NCBI GenBank assembly: GCA_045588245.1
Contig: JAZNDW010000028.1
Location: forward strand, 72,288 to 136,287
Length of the DNA stretch: 64,000 nucleotides
Reading direction: 5' to 3'
Source: DTU064 sp045588245
GTDB lineage: Bacteria; Bacillota; Clostridia; Oscillospirales; CAG-272
A program made the position numbers and the translations under genes. The stretch's first letter is position 1. Each line of letters opens with the position of its first letter. Positions 8,127-16,971 of this stretch are shown in pieces. A model generated the notes under the pieces. That model had not been told where the DNA came from and made no database searches. It saw only the letters and a list, made by a program, of their open reading frames with translations.

Positions 8127-8702
8127 GTGCGAATGAGACCTTTAACAGACAAAAAACTGCTTCGTCAGCTCAGGCGTGATCCTGCCTTGGGAATGCGTCA
8201 GCTCGCGGAGGAATATACGGCGCTCGTCGCGTTTATTGTGCGCGGACGGCTCGAATCCGTATGCAGCACAGCACAGATCGAAGAGCTCATATCCGATGTT
8301 TTCGTTGAATTCTACGTCGGACTTGACAGGTTTGATCCTGCACGCGGAACGGTAAAGGCGTATATTTGCGCTATTGCGAAAAATCTCGCCGCGGAGCGCT
8401 ATGACGGCTACATAAAGGAATCGGGACGGCTGTCGTTTGACGACGAAAACGTTTCTGAGGAAATATTTATGTCGGAATACTCCGTTCCCGACGAGCTGAT
8501 CGACGACGAGCTGCGGCGCGAGCTGATCGACGCCGTGAACGCTCTCGGCGAGCCGGACCGCGAGATCATAGTCCGTAAGTTTTACTTACGCGAGCCGTCA
8601 AAAACGATCGCTGCAGCGCTCGGGATGACGGTGTCGGCAGTTGACACAAGAACGCACAGAGCGCTCGGAAAGCTGAAAGAAAAGCTCACGGGCAGGCTGT
8701 GA
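8127..8702 (+). CDS. RNA polymerase sigma factor, sigma-70/ECF-like
   Basis: The 191-residue product has a region 2 (IEELISDVFVEFYVGLDRF, then KAYICAIAKNLAAERY) and a region 4 helix-turn-helix (EPDREIIVRKFYL, then PSKTIAAALGMTVSAVDTR). The spacing is that of small alternative sigma factors. GGAGG at 8117-8121 precedes GTG 8127 by five bases and ATG 8133 by eleven; either could be used. It lies just upstream of a single-pass membrane protein with a short cytoplasmic N-terminus, the usual arrangement of a sigma factor and its anti-sigma. It may respond to envelope or protease-related signals, but no target promoter can be identified here. Confidence 0.88.
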   Translation: MRMRPLTDKKLLRQLRRDPALGMRQLAEEYTALVAFIVRGRLESVCSTAQIEELISDVFVEFYVGLDRFDPARGTVKAYICAIAKNLAAERYDGYIKESGRLSFDDENVSEEIFMSEYSVPDELIDDELRRELIDAVNALGEPDREIIVRKFYLREPSKTIAAALGMTVSAVDTRTHRALGKLKEKLTGRL

Positions 8703-8733
8703 GGAAAAACTATAATTATTTTTTGGGGGTATT

Positions 8734-9675
8734 ATGAAAAAACACTTATATGACATTTTAGCCGACGGTGCAACCGCGACGCACGAGCTGATAACGGATG
8801 CTATGGTAGTGCCCGCGGATGCGGGACTTGACAAAGAGCGCATCGCCGCGCTTGCTACGGATAAGCTCGGACTCTCTAAAAGACAGAAGCCGGTATGGTA
8901 TAAACAATACTATAAGCAGCTCGCGGCTGTTGCCGCGTGCTTTGTGCTCGTATTTGCTGTTGTGGTAGCTGTAATGATCAGTGGAGATGTGGGAACATAT
9001 ACGATCGAAGAGGACATCGTACGCCCTCCGGTGAGGGAAACCGATAATAAGATACACTCAATGCTATTATTTATACCAATTGAGGAATATGCTGAAGTAG
9101 CTGATGCTATAGTAAGGTTAAAAGTTGGGAATTGGCTTGGTGAATCTTATTTCTATGATGAAACATATTATTTCGCTGAAATTATTGACGTTTATAAAGG
9201 AGATGTACCGGAGAACATTATTTTATCACAGGTGGGTACATCAAGACAAACTCATAGTGGCTTCCCGTTGTTCACTTATGGCGAAGAACTTATTCTTTTT
9301 TTGGGAAAATATGATTCTCCTAAAAATATTACTGAAGGAATGGTCTTAAATGTTGATATTTCCAAATTTGATGTGAATAATATTTACGGAATATACGGCA
9401 GATATCTAAATACATGGAATGTTGCTTCGCTTGACTCGGGAAAATCGTATGTTGTTCCGATGACGCCTGAGACGGTGGAACGTAATGAGCTGGTGAGTAC
9501 AATGTATGGATTGACGAACTATGGTTCGACTTCGCAAAGCGGAATCAATTTAGAAGCAAAAAATGCAGCTCAAAAATTAATCTCTATTGATCCATATGAT
9601 AATCCGGGAGAAGAACCTAAATATATGTTTGAGTTGGACGCTTTTGTAGGATACTTAAAGGAGATATCAAAATGA
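8734..9675 (+). CDS. Single-pass membrane protein, probable anti-sigma partner with foreign extracellular domain
   Basis: The 313 residues divide into a cytoplasmic N-terminus (about 1-65), one transmembrane helix (about 66-87, AAVAACFVLVFAVVVAVMI) and a 225-residue outer domain of no recognised family. Position and topology directly after the sigma factor gene suggest an anti-sigma factor, although no ZAS-type zinc motif is present. From about 9050 on, the DNA becomes clearly more AT-rich, with ATA, TTA and AAT codons, and this continues through the next gene. The outer domain therefore looks recently acquired. GGGGGT lies upstream of the ATG, and the stop overlaps the ATG of the protease gene, so the two are translationally coupled. 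Confidence 0.65.
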   Translation: MKKHLYDILADGATATHELITDAMVVPADAGLDKERIAALATDKLGLSKRQKPVWYKQYYKQLAAVAACFVLVFAVVVAVMISGDVGTYTIEEDIVRPPVRETDNKIHSMLLFIPIEEYAEVADAIVRLKVGNWLGESYFYDETYYFAEIIDVYKGDVPENIILSQVGTSRQTHSGFPLFTYGEELILFLGKYDSPKNITEGMVLNVDISKFDVNNIYGIYGRYLNTWNVASLDSGKSYVVPMTPETVERNELVSTMYGLTNYGSTSQSGINLEAKNAAQKLISIDPYDNPGEEPKYMFELDAFVGYLKEISK

Positions 9676-10559
9676 AAAGATGCAAATATGCAAAGAAAAT
9701 GTTGATATTTATTACTTCGATTGTTTTGTTTATGAGTTGTTACTATGTTGCGGCTGCTCACTCTACAGCACTAATTGACTATTTTGACGGAGAACTTCAA
9801 AGCGATGGTACATATGACATAGGAAGCGAAACCATTGGATGGATCGTTGATGAAACTGAACATACGAACGGAACCTTTGTAACATATAGGATATCATCGA
9901 ATGTACCAGAAAGATTCAAAGAGTTGATTGCGGATGGAGCGGCAAAATGGACGAATCCGTTTTATATTAATGAATCTTCAAGTAGCTCGAATTTGATAGA
10001 ATATATTTATAAAAGTGACATCAACAATTATGATGTGGCGGCGCAATTTTATAATCGTTTATATAATTCAAATGGACATTATACTTCGTGGAAGATTTGG
10101 ATCAATGCATATAATACAGATTACTTCGATGATGATAGTCAATGGAGCATTGTTATTGCGCATGAGTTTGGCCATGTATTTGGATTGCTTGATTTATTTG
10201 AAAGTCAAAATGCAGATAAGTTAATGTACTATATGGGGGACGATATGACTGCAACATCTCCTTCGCTTGCGGATAAGTGGGGGGCGCGAGTAATAACGGG
10301 ACATCACACAACCCACAATTGGTCCGGAGCAAATGCTAATCATACATGTACAAGATGTGGTGGTGTTGGATCTCATTCGCCCACTCGTGGAACATTGTAT
10401 ACGAGCAAGGGCGCATCTGGGCACAGCGGATATTGCTCGGTATGCAAATATACGTTTACTGAATCTCACTCCAAATATTATAATCAAACGATCGGTAGAT
10501 GCTCCGCCTGCGGTTATACAGGTTCGATTCAAATGAGCATTGGAGATATTGATTCATAA
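9672..10559 (+). CDS. Secreted matrixin-like zinc metalloprotease with C-terminal cysteine-pair repeats
   Basis: The 295-residue protein has an N-terminal signal peptide (about 1-30) and the zinc-protease motif HEFGHVFGLLDLF near 161, followed by a possible Met-turn (KLMYYMGD). This fits the matrixin/metzincin clan, which uses HExxHxxGxxH/D. Here the third ligand would be the Asp in GLLD, a known variant position. The C-terminus holds three short CxxC units (CTRCGG, CSVCKY, CSACGY) spaced about 33-35 residues apart, likely small zinc- or wall-binding modules. It shares an ATGA overlap with the membrane protein before it. Codon usage is AT-rich compared with neighbouring genes. A role in regulated proteolysis of surface proteins is inferred. 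Confidence 0.8.
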   Translation: MKRCKYAKKMLIFITSIVLFMSCYYVAAAHSTALIDYFDGELQSDGTYDIGSETIGWIVDETEHTNGTFVTYRISSNVPERFKELIADGAAKWTNPFYINESSSSSNLIEYIYKSDINNYDVAAQFYNRLYNSNGHYTSWKIWINAYNTDYFDDDSQWSIVIAHEFGHVFGLLDLFESQNADKLMYYMGDDMTATSPSLADKWGARVITGHHTTHNWSGANANHTCTRCGGVGSHSPTRGTLYTSKGASGHSGYCSVCKYTFTESHSKYYNQTIGRCSACGYTGSIQMSIGDIDS

Positions 10560-10568
10560 AATGGCAAA

Positions 10569-10597
10569 AATAACGCCCTCTCGGGGGCGTTATTTTT
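10569..10597. terminator. Bidirectional terminator
   Basis: AATAACGCCC and GGGCGTTATT form a perfect ten-base stem with T-rich flanks on both strands, between convergent genes. Confidence 0.9.
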
Positions 10598-10600
10598 ATC

Positions 10601-11869
10601 CTATTTTTTCGTTTTATAAAGCTTGTACATTTCCTCTGCGGCGAGTCGCATCTTCGTGACGATGTCGCCGACGCCGCGAGGGAAGCAGTAAAACTGCTTT
10701 TTGTACGTGCCGATCGAGATCATGTCCCCGATCTCGTACCAGAAATAGTCTGAATTGAGGCTGTACGACATCTTCGGCTTTTGCGTGTATTCGAGCTTGC
10801 CGTCGCAACCGATGAGACAGAAGCCATCTTCGTTATGCTTGAGCCTGCCGTTGCCGACGCGGTAAAGCGCCTTGTGGTTGACGAGCATATAAATGTCAAC
10901 GGGCACATCGATACTGTATTCGCCGCGCAAAAGCTCTTCGCGGACGCATTCGCGCTGCCAAGTGAACCAATCGGGAACGTGTGAAAATTCGGTATCGCCC
11001 TCGACGGCGCGAATATATCCGAGCTCGTCAAGCTCGTATTTTTTGCCGCAAGCGGTACATTCGATCGTGGACTGCGACGCCCTCATTGAATCCTCACGAC
11101 GGCAGTGTGGACACTTGTAAAGTACACGCGACAGTCCCTCGGCGCGCGTCTTTTCCGTGATGCGGATGCCGTTTTCCTGCTGCCAGCGGAAGCCGTCAAA
11201 CGAGAACTGCCCGTTGATAATTTCGTTCAGCTCGGCAACAGATTTTTCGGCGATCTCGTCGGGCGACAGAATATATTCCATCTCTGCCGATACGTTGACG
11301 CGGCGCAGACGCAAGCCGTTATATAACGGATCGCGCGAGAATGCACCATACGTACGGATCATAACGACGGGTACCTTCAGTAGCTTCAGGCATTGACCGA
11401 GGCTGTCGGGGAGCGTCGTTGACGTGCCGTCGAAGCTGTAACCCGCCTCGGGGTACATGAGAACAGAGCAGCCGAGATCCTTTGTAATGTGGACCATATC
11501 GCGTACAAGGCTGATGTCGGAGACGAACTTCGTCGTCGGCACGCAACCGATGTTGTGCATCAGCCACTTTTTGCCGACGAAAGCGTCAAGCGTTGAAACG
11601 ATGTTATAAGGACGCGGATAAAGCATCTTTGATGCGATCTTCAAGTCAATGAAGCTTGAATGATTCATCAGATAAAGGCACGGTTCGCGCCGTCCGAGAC
11701 GCTCCATGCTGATCTTTTTATATGAAAAACGTGTCGCGATAAGGTCGGGCATCGACGCCACTCTGACGACGGTGCGGAAAAGGATGTTCGGCTTTTTCGG
11801 GCGCAGACGCTTGTATTCGGGAAGAGCACAAACATCCTCGTAACTCATGTCTTTGATTTTAATCTTCAT
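10601..11869 (-). CDS. PlsC-like lysophospholipid acyltransferase with inserted zinc ribbon
   Basis: The N-terminal half of this 422-residue protein is a 1-acylglycerol-phosphate acyltransferase domain: the catalytic NHSSFID motif near 69-75 and MYPEAGYSFDG near 138, the counterpart of the FPEGTRS block. The family adds an acyl chain to lysophosphatidate at the membrane. Unusually, the C-terminal half contains a zinc ribbon (CPHCRRED then CTACGKKY, near 253-277) and a further 140 residues of unknown fold. The gene starts four bases after ruvB and is the last in the operon. Typical PlsC proteins are about 240 residues, so the tail is an addition. Substrate preference is unknown. Confidence 0.82.
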   Translation of the reverse strand: MKIKIKDMSYEDVCALPEYKRLRPKKPNILFRTVVRVASMPDLIATRFSYKKISMERLGRREPCLYLMNHSSFIDLKIASKMLYPRPYNIVSTLDAFVGKKWLMHNIGCVPTTKFVSDISLVRDMVHITKDLGCSVLMYPEAGYSFDGTSTTLPDSLGQCLKLLKVPVVMIRTYGAFSRDPLYNGLRLRRVNVSAEMEYILSPDEIAEKSVAELNEIINGQFSFDGFRWQQENGIRITEKTRAEGLSRVLYKCPHCRREDSMRASQSTIECTACGKKYELDELGYIRAVEGDTEFSHVPDWFTWQRECVREELLRGEYSIDVPVDIYMLVNHKALYRVGNGRLKHNEDGFCLIGCDGKLEYTQKPKMSYSLNSDYFWYEIGDMISIGTYKKQFYCFPRGVGDIVTKMRLAAEEMYKLYKTKK

Positions 11870-11873
11870 ATTA

Positions 11874-12956
11874 TTATGTTATCTTGATCTGGCCTGCGTT
11901 ATTCGCAGTATCTGCGGCGGAGTCCGAATTATAGGGAATGCCAAGATGTTCGTACGCCATGCGGGTGACGACACGTCCTCGCGGCGTGCGTGCGAGGAAG
12001 CCGATCTGCAGTAGATACGGCTCGTATACATCTTCGATCGTGATCGCCTCTTCGCCGATAGTGGCGGAGAGTGTTTCAAGCCCGACAGGGCCGCCGTTAT
12101 AAAAACGGATCATCGAAGAAATGATGCGTCGGTCGGTGTTGTCGAGCCCGAGCTCGTCGATCTCAAGCATTGCGAGTGCATCTCGGGCGAGCGCATTTGT
12201 GATCTGTCCGTCGCCCTTGACTTGTGCGTAGTCGCGGACGCGCTTTAACAGTCTGTTTGCAATACGCGGCGTTCCGCGGGAACGCGACGCGATCTCGTAT
12301 GCGCTGTCGGAGTCTATCGAAATGCCGAGGATACTTGCGCTTCTGGTGATGATGGCGGCGAGCTCATCGGGCGTGTAAAGCTCAAGACGGAGCACGACAC
12401 CGAAGCGGTCGCGCAGAGGCGTCGTCATTTGTCCTGCTCGCGTGGTTGCGCCGATAAGGGTGAATCGGGGAAGCCCCAGATGGATGCTTCGCGCCGCAGG
12501 GCCTTTGCCGATGATGATGTCGATGGCGTAATCCTCCATCGCGGGATAGAGTATCTCTTCAATCTGACGGGAAAGACGGTGGATCTCGTCGATGAAGAGG
12601 ACGTCTCCCTCGTTGAGATTCGTAAGCAGGGCGACAAGGTCGCCTTGCTTTTCAATTGCAGGGCCGCTCGTTATGCGGAAATTGACGCCCATCTCCGCCG
12701 CTATGATGGCGGCGAGCGTCGTTTTGCCGAGCCCGGGAGGTCCGTAAAGAAGCACGTGATCGAGTGGCTCGCCGCGAAGCTTCGCTGCGTCGATGTAGAT
12801 GCTGAGCTCCTCTTTTGCCTTTGCCTGACCTGTATATTCGGCAAGCGTTTTCGGACGGAGCGAGTTTTCGCTGTCGCCGCTGTCGCCGCCGACGTCGGCA
12901 TACTGCAGGCTCGAATCGAGCAGTCGGTTTTCAAAATCGAAATCGTTATTTATCAT
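11874..12956 (-). CDS. ruvB: Holliday junction branch migration ATPase RuvB
   Basis: The 360-residue protein carries Walker A GPPGLGKTT near 71, Walker B FIDEIHRL near 121, sensor 1 (IGATTRAG) near 169, and the C-terminal winged helix with GPVGLETLSATIGEE and RTPRGR. RuvB hexamers, loaded by RuvA, drive branch migration of Holliday junctions. Its start overlaps the stop of the preceding small gene by four bases (ATGA). RuvA lies one gene upstream; ruvC is not in the window. The N-terminus is about 20 residues longer than in many homologues. Confidence 0.97.
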   Translation of the reverse strand: MINNDFDFENRLLDSSLQYADVGGDSGDSENSLRPKTLAEYTGQAKAKEELSIYIDAAKLRGEPLDHVLLYGPPGLGKTTLAAIIAAEMGVNFRITSGPAIEKQGDLVALLTNLNEGDVLFIDEIHRLSRQIEEILYPAMEDYAIDIIIGKGPAARSIHLGLPRFTLIGATTRAGQMTTPLRDRFGVVLRLELYTPDELAAIITRSASILGISIDSDSAYEIASRSRGTPRIANRLLKRVRDYAQVKGDGQITNALARDALAMLEIDELGLDNTDRRIISSMIRFYNGGPVGLETLSATIGEEAITIEDVYEPYLLQIGFLARTPRGRVVTRMAYEHLGIPYNSDSAADTANNAGQIKIT

Positions 12957-13267
12957 TTTTCCTCCAAATACCGCACAGTCTTTCCTGTGGCATGGGCATA
13001 CTCGATCTCAGAACGAGTGCTGGTGCCGACGTAACCGCCCACGTTGATGACGAAAATCTCGTCCGCCATGTCGATCTTACGCTTGTGCATATCGTCAAGC
13101 ATTTCTTTTGTCCCCTCGGTCCAGACCTCGTCGTCGCCTGAATGACCGAACAGACCGACGCTGATTACGATGTTACCCTGCAGCGTTAGTTTTTTCTGCG
13201 CTTCCGTAAACGCATCTTTGAACCGTGTGCTGCCGCAAAGGGTGATTACTTTGTATTTGCCTATCAT
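12953..13267 (-). CDS. Nucleoside 2-deoxyribosyltransferase-like/DUF4406-like small protein
   Basis: This 104-residue protein begins KYKVITLCGSTRFKDAF and ends with YVGTSTRSEIEYAHATGK, the two conserved blocks of small Rossmann-like proteins annotated as DUF4406 or nucleoside deoxyribosyltransferase-like. Such proteins may cleave or sense nucleotides, but their role is not established. I chose ATG 13267; an in-frame TTG at 13288 is possible, and neither has a strong ribosome site. It sits between ruvA and ruvB, which is unusual because these two genes are normally adjacent, and is coupled to ruvB by a four-base overlap. Confidence 0.75.
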   Translation of the reverse strand: MIGKYKVITLCGSTRFKDAFTEAQKKLTLQGNIVISVGLFGHSGDDEVWTEGTKEMLDDMHKRKIDMADEIFVINVGGYVGTSTRSEIEYAHATGKTVRYLEEK

Positions 13268-13295
13268 AAAAACAACCGGAGCTGACAAAAGTGTC

Positions 13296-13907
13296 TTATC
13301 TCATAAGCGCGACAAGAGCCGCCTTGATAAGCTCTTCGGTCGTTTTTTTGTCTGCGTCGGTGACGTTTTTGAGCGCGTTCTGCGCTTCGGCGCGCGTGTA
13401 ACCGAGAACGATCAGCGCGTCCTGTGCTTCTGTAAATGCGTGCGTTGCCGTCGCTTTCGCGCCGACGGCGTTGCCTGCGGGAGCAGACGGCGAAAGGGCA
13501 AGCTTGCCTGAAAGCTCAAGCACGATGCGCTGTGCCGTTTTTACGCCGACGCCCGGAGCACGGGAGATCATCTTGACGTTTTGCGACGTTATCGCGTCGG
13601 CGAGTGCCGACGGCGGCATGAGCGAAAGCACTGACATCGCTGCTTTCGGGCCGACACCCGAGATGCCGATCAGAAGCTTGAACAGATCAAGCTCGGCGGT
13701 CGAGTAAAAGCCGTAAAGCTCCATCGCGTCCTCACGGACGGACAAGTACGTATACAGCTTGACTTCGGGACAGTCCGACGTGATCGACGGCAGCGACGCG
13801 AGCGTCGTTGCACTGACTGTGAGCTTGTAACCGACACCTCCGCAGTCAACGACGGCGAAGGTATCGGCTATGTGAGTTAATTCTCCGCTGATATAATAAA
13901 ACATCAT
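13296..13907 (-). CDS. ruvA: Holliday junction DNA helicase subunit RuvA
   Basis: The 203-residue product matches RuvA: an N-terminal OB fold (MMFYYISGELTHI, VVDCGGVGYKLTV), two helix-hairpin-helix elements (LLIGISGVGPKAAMSVLS; ISRAPGVGVKTAQRIVLEL) and a C-terminal three-helix domain that contacts RuvB. RuvA binds four-way junctions as a tetramer. The upstream gap of 167 bases holds a folded element rather than a clear promoter, so ruvA may depend on the promoter at 17232-17260, which carries a LexA-like box. Confidence 0.96.
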   Translation of the reverse strand: MMFYYISGELTHIADTFAVVDCGGVGYKLTVSATTLASLPSITSDCPEVKLYTYLSVREDAMELYGFYSTAELDLFKLLIGISGVGPKAAMSVLSLMPPSALADAITSQNVKMISRAPGVGVKTAQRIVLELSGKLALSPSAPAGNAVGAKATATHAFTEAQDALIVLGYTRAEAQNALKNVTDADKKTTEELIKAALVALMR

Positions 13908-13920
13908 AAACTCCGTTCCG

Positions 13921-14057
13921 CCGCCTGCGGCGGCATAAATATATACCGAAATCCTCGGGACCGCACTTGTGCGGCAAAATGGGCTTTATCCCGTTTTGCG
14001 AGGATTTTTAGCGTGAAACAGCGCACTTTACCATAGTGTGACGAAACTTTCACGCTA
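13921..14057 (-). other. Compound structured intergenic element (hairpin, three-way junction and second branched stem)
   Basis: Between yfhO and ruvA there are four nested inverted repeats. CCGCC/GGCGG forms a hairpin at 13921-13933. AAATCCTCG (13949-13957) pairs with CGAGGATTT (13999-14007) and encloses two hairpins, CCGCA/TGCGG at 13961-13974 and CAAAA-GGG/CCC-TTTTG at 13975-13998, giving a three-way junction. TAGCGTGAAA (14009-14018) pairs with TTTCACGCTA (14048-14057) around an inner stem at 14022-14040. It could be an RNA processing or attenuation element in the operon, a small RNA, or a genome-wide intergenic repeat. No known family was recognised. Confidence 0.6.
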
Positions 14058-14074
14058 AACTCCTGTGGTGTGGA

Positions 14075-16954
14075 TCAATATCCGCGCTTTTTGCGAACGG
14101 TATGGTCAACGACACAAACTGCGGCGAAGATCATAAAGCCTGCAAGGGAAATAAAGCGTCCGTAAATAATACAATCGGGACGGTATTCGATCGAAACGGT
14201 ATGCTTGCCGGGGGCGGCATAGAAAGAGATCGTCGCGCCAAGCGTGTTGATCAGCTTGGCTTCTTTGCCGTCAACGGTGACGACCCATGCTTCGTCGTAC
14301 GGGATCGTCGTGTAGATCAGCTCGTCGCCAACCTTTACGTCAATGGTACCGTAGAAGCTGTCCTCAGTGAATTCGGTGACCTCGTATGCAGACTCAGAAA
14401 GCGTAGAGGTGACGGACTTGAACACTTCCTCGTCGATGTAATAGAAGTAAGAATCGGGATGAGAGCTGATATAGAGCTTTTCATTTTCGTCCAGACGCAG
14501 CTCAACCGTCAGTTCGTCGCCCTGTTCGTGATGACCGAGATTTACGACTCTGTTCGTTTCGTTTCCGAAGTATGTGGAAACGGATTTGCCGTTAAGAAAT
14601 AGATTACATTCTCTGGGCCAGTTGCTCGGGAAATAGCAGTAGATCTCGCCGTCCTTTTCGGCGGTGAAGGTGTATTTTACCTTGCCCTTAACGCTTGAGG
14701 AATCCTCGGTGTAGACCTTGTGTCCTGTTGTGAACGTGAGGGTAACGTTACTGTAGTCGGTTTCAAAGTCCACGATCGGAACGTATACTTCAAGCGGTTC
14801 TTCGGAGCCCGTCATAAGGGTGACGATATCGTTCATTCGCATGAACGGAGATTCCTGGCTTTCCATATCGTATGTGAGCAAATCGTTATGGACACCGTAT
14901 GCGATAGGAAGTGCGTAGGGGTTATAGTATGCGTGAATAGGATCGTATTCCTTGCCGTACAGCTCGCCGGGCTCGTAGGTATATATCTTTTCGTAAAGCT
15001 CGGAAACAGGATCTCCCTCTTCTGCGATGAGATATTTGACACCGAGAAGCGACTCAAGCATCGGCGTGCCGCCGAGGTACTTCGTCCAATGCGATTTTGA
15101 AGAAAGGCCGAGCTGACGCAAAAAGATTATGGTGCTTGCGTTAAGTGTTGAGGTGGAGTTGGAAAGACCTCGGAATCCGAGCGCTAACGGATCGTTCGTT
15201 TTTCTGTGGAAAGTCTTTTCCATGCGGTAAAACGAGCTGTCGCTTTCCTGTACCATGTCAACAACGGGCTGAACGCGGTCAACGAAGCTGCGGTACGATA
15301 TTCGGCTTGAGTACGTGACGTCCTCGTCGAGTGCGACGAGATTCAGAAGCCCGCCAACAAAGCATTCGAGCACGACGACGGAAGCGAGCGCCAACGAAAC
15401 TCCGCTCTTTGTTACGGAGATAATCTGATAGCGCAATAGTATCAGGTAAGCGGCAAAGAAAGCGAACGAGAGCCAGACTGTGCCGTAATCGTTTACCCAT
15501 TCGTATGTGTCGAACTTTTGCAGGATCACAAGCATCATCGCCCAGAATCCAACCGACATAATAACGGCTTTTACGTCAACTTCTTTGATATATAAGAACG
15601 CGCGGTACGCGCAATATATCATAAAGAAGCAGAGCATGAAGCTGTAACGATAGTTGAGCCAGTTAGGGCGCTGGAATCCGTGCCATACAAGGTCGATCGT
15701 GGAGCCTGTAAAGCTGAATACGAAGAAAATCATCGTGATAGCGGCTCCGATCTTTTCACGGAACGGAATCTTTTTGATCGTGAAGTAAATAGGAAGAAGG
15801 ATCAGCGTGATCGATCCGCTGTAAACGAAAGGAAGCCCCTCGGGGCGCACCGTATCGTAAGAACCGATGAAAAGCTTTGAGATAAAATCAAGTAGATCGA
15901 ATCTGGATTTGAATTCATAGCTCGGATTGGAAAACGTCGTTTTACCGAAGGTGAGCGCGTAATACGCACTCCAGACGATGACGAACGACATTAAAACGAC
16001 CATGACCGCCGAACCGGCCATTCTCAAAAATGACTTGCCGAAATGAGCCTGTTCGCAGGAGGGGTTTCTTTCCTCGGGAGCGATCGTTGCGTAGCAAATG
16101 AAAAAATATACGAGAACGAAAAGGCATGTCATGTAGCCAATATAGAAATTGGACATGAGGGCAAGCGTGAGCGAAGCGACGAGCAGGCGGAATCGGTGGT
16201 ACTTGATCAGGCGTTCGATACCCATAACGATGAGGGGAAGCATGATAAGGTTGTCGATCCACATCGTATTGTGCTGCTGAACGACGGCGTACGCTGTCAG
16301 CGCATAGAGCGTTGAGAAAAGCACGATCGCGATCTTGTTGACGCGTTTGGGGGACGTTTTATAGTGAAGATAAATGCCGAAAGTGAGGCCGCAAAGTCCC
16401 GTTTTGAGAAGGAACATGAAGAGCAGGGCTTCGGTTATCAGCTCTTTGGGGAAAAGGCAGACTATATACGAAAAGGGGGAGGCAAGATAGTAAGCGTAAA
16501 TTCCCATGAATTCGCCGCCGAGCGCACGTCCCCAGGAATAAAAGAAGCTGCCGCTGCCGAGTATGATCTCGCGGAGCTGCTCGAAATAGTATACGTACTG
16601 CCCGTTCAGGTCAAGCACGAGTACGCTTTCGTTTCCGAAAGGATATGTGGTTTTTGCGATGTAAATGAGCCACATGGCGAGCGCGGGGACGAGGAAGGCA
16701 AGCCCGAGATAACGGTACGTAATTATATTTTCCTTTGTGAACGTTCTCTTGAACCACGATTTTTTCGAGGAAATATCGATCGCTTCCGTCGGCTCGATGA
16801 AGTCGTAATCCGAGCCGTCGTCGGTAATTTCGGCATTTTCGCTGCCGATTATGTCAAGCGTAGCTTCTATGCTTGTAGAGTCAGCTTCGGTTTCGACGGC
16901 TGCCGTATCCGACGGTTCAATTTCGTATTCGGTGAGTTTTTTCTGTGAATCCAT
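14075..16954 (-). CDS. YfhO-family multi-span membrane glycosyltransferase
   Basis: The 959-residue protein has an acidic cytoplasmic N-terminus (about 1-75), then some thirteen membrane helices with the family features YPFGNESVLVLDLNGQYVYY near 107 and an outer-face GRALGGE motif near 142. A large extracellular domain (about 590-925) follows, and one last helix before a basic tail. YfhO proteins are GT-C-fold enzymes; in Bacillus and Listeria they add sugars to lipoteichoic acid from lipid-linked donors. It lies 18 bases after the DUF951 gene in the operon that leads into ruvA. Its target polymer here is unknown. Confidence 0.9.
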   Translation of the reverse strand: MDSQKKLTEYEIEPSDTAAVETEADSTSIEATLDIIGSENAEITDDGSDYDFIEPTEAIDISSKKSWFKRTFTKENIITYRYLGLAFLVPALAMWLIYIAKTTYPFGNESVLVLDLNGQYVYYFEQLREIILGSGSFFYSWGRALGGEFMGIYAYYLASPFSYIVCLFPKELITEALLFMFLLKTGLCGLTFGIYLHYKTSPKRVNKIAIVLFSTLYALTAYAVVQQHNTMWIDNLIMLPLIVMGIERLIKYHRFRLLVASLTLALMSNFYIGYMTCLFVLVYFFICYATIAPEERNPSCEQAHFGKSFLRMAGSAVMVVLMSFVIVWSAYYALTFGKTTFSNPSYEFKSRFDLLDFISKLFIGSYDTVRPEGLPFVYSGSITLILLPIYFTIKKIPFREKIGAAITMIFFVFSFTGSTIDLVWHGFQRPNWLNYRYSFMLCFFMIYCAYRAFLYIKEVDVKAVIMSVGFWAMMLVILQKFDTYEWVNDYGTVWLSFAFFAAYLILLRYQIISVTKSGVSLALASVVVLECFVGGLLNLVALDEDVTYSSRISYRSFVDRVQPVVDMVQESDSSFYRMEKTFHRKTNDPLALGFRGLSNSTSTLNASTIIFLRQLGLSSKSHWTKYLGGTPMLESLLGVKYLIAEEGDPVSELYEKIYTYEPGELYGKEYDPIHAYYNPYALPIAYGVHNDLLTYDMESQESPFMRMNDIVTLMTGSEEPLEVYVPIVDFETDYSNVTLTFTTGHKVYTEDSSSVKGKVKYTFTAEKDGEIYCYFPSNWPRECNLFLNGKSVSTYFGNETNRVVNLGHHEQGDELTVELRLDENEKLYISSHPDSYFYYIDEEVFKSVTSTLSESAYEVTEFTEDSFYGTIDVKVGDELIYTTIPYDEAWVVTVDGKEAKLINTLGATISFYAAPGKHTVSIEYRPDCIIYGRFISLAGFMIFAAVCVVDHTVRKKRGY

Positions 16955-16971
16955 GATCTGTACTATCCTTG

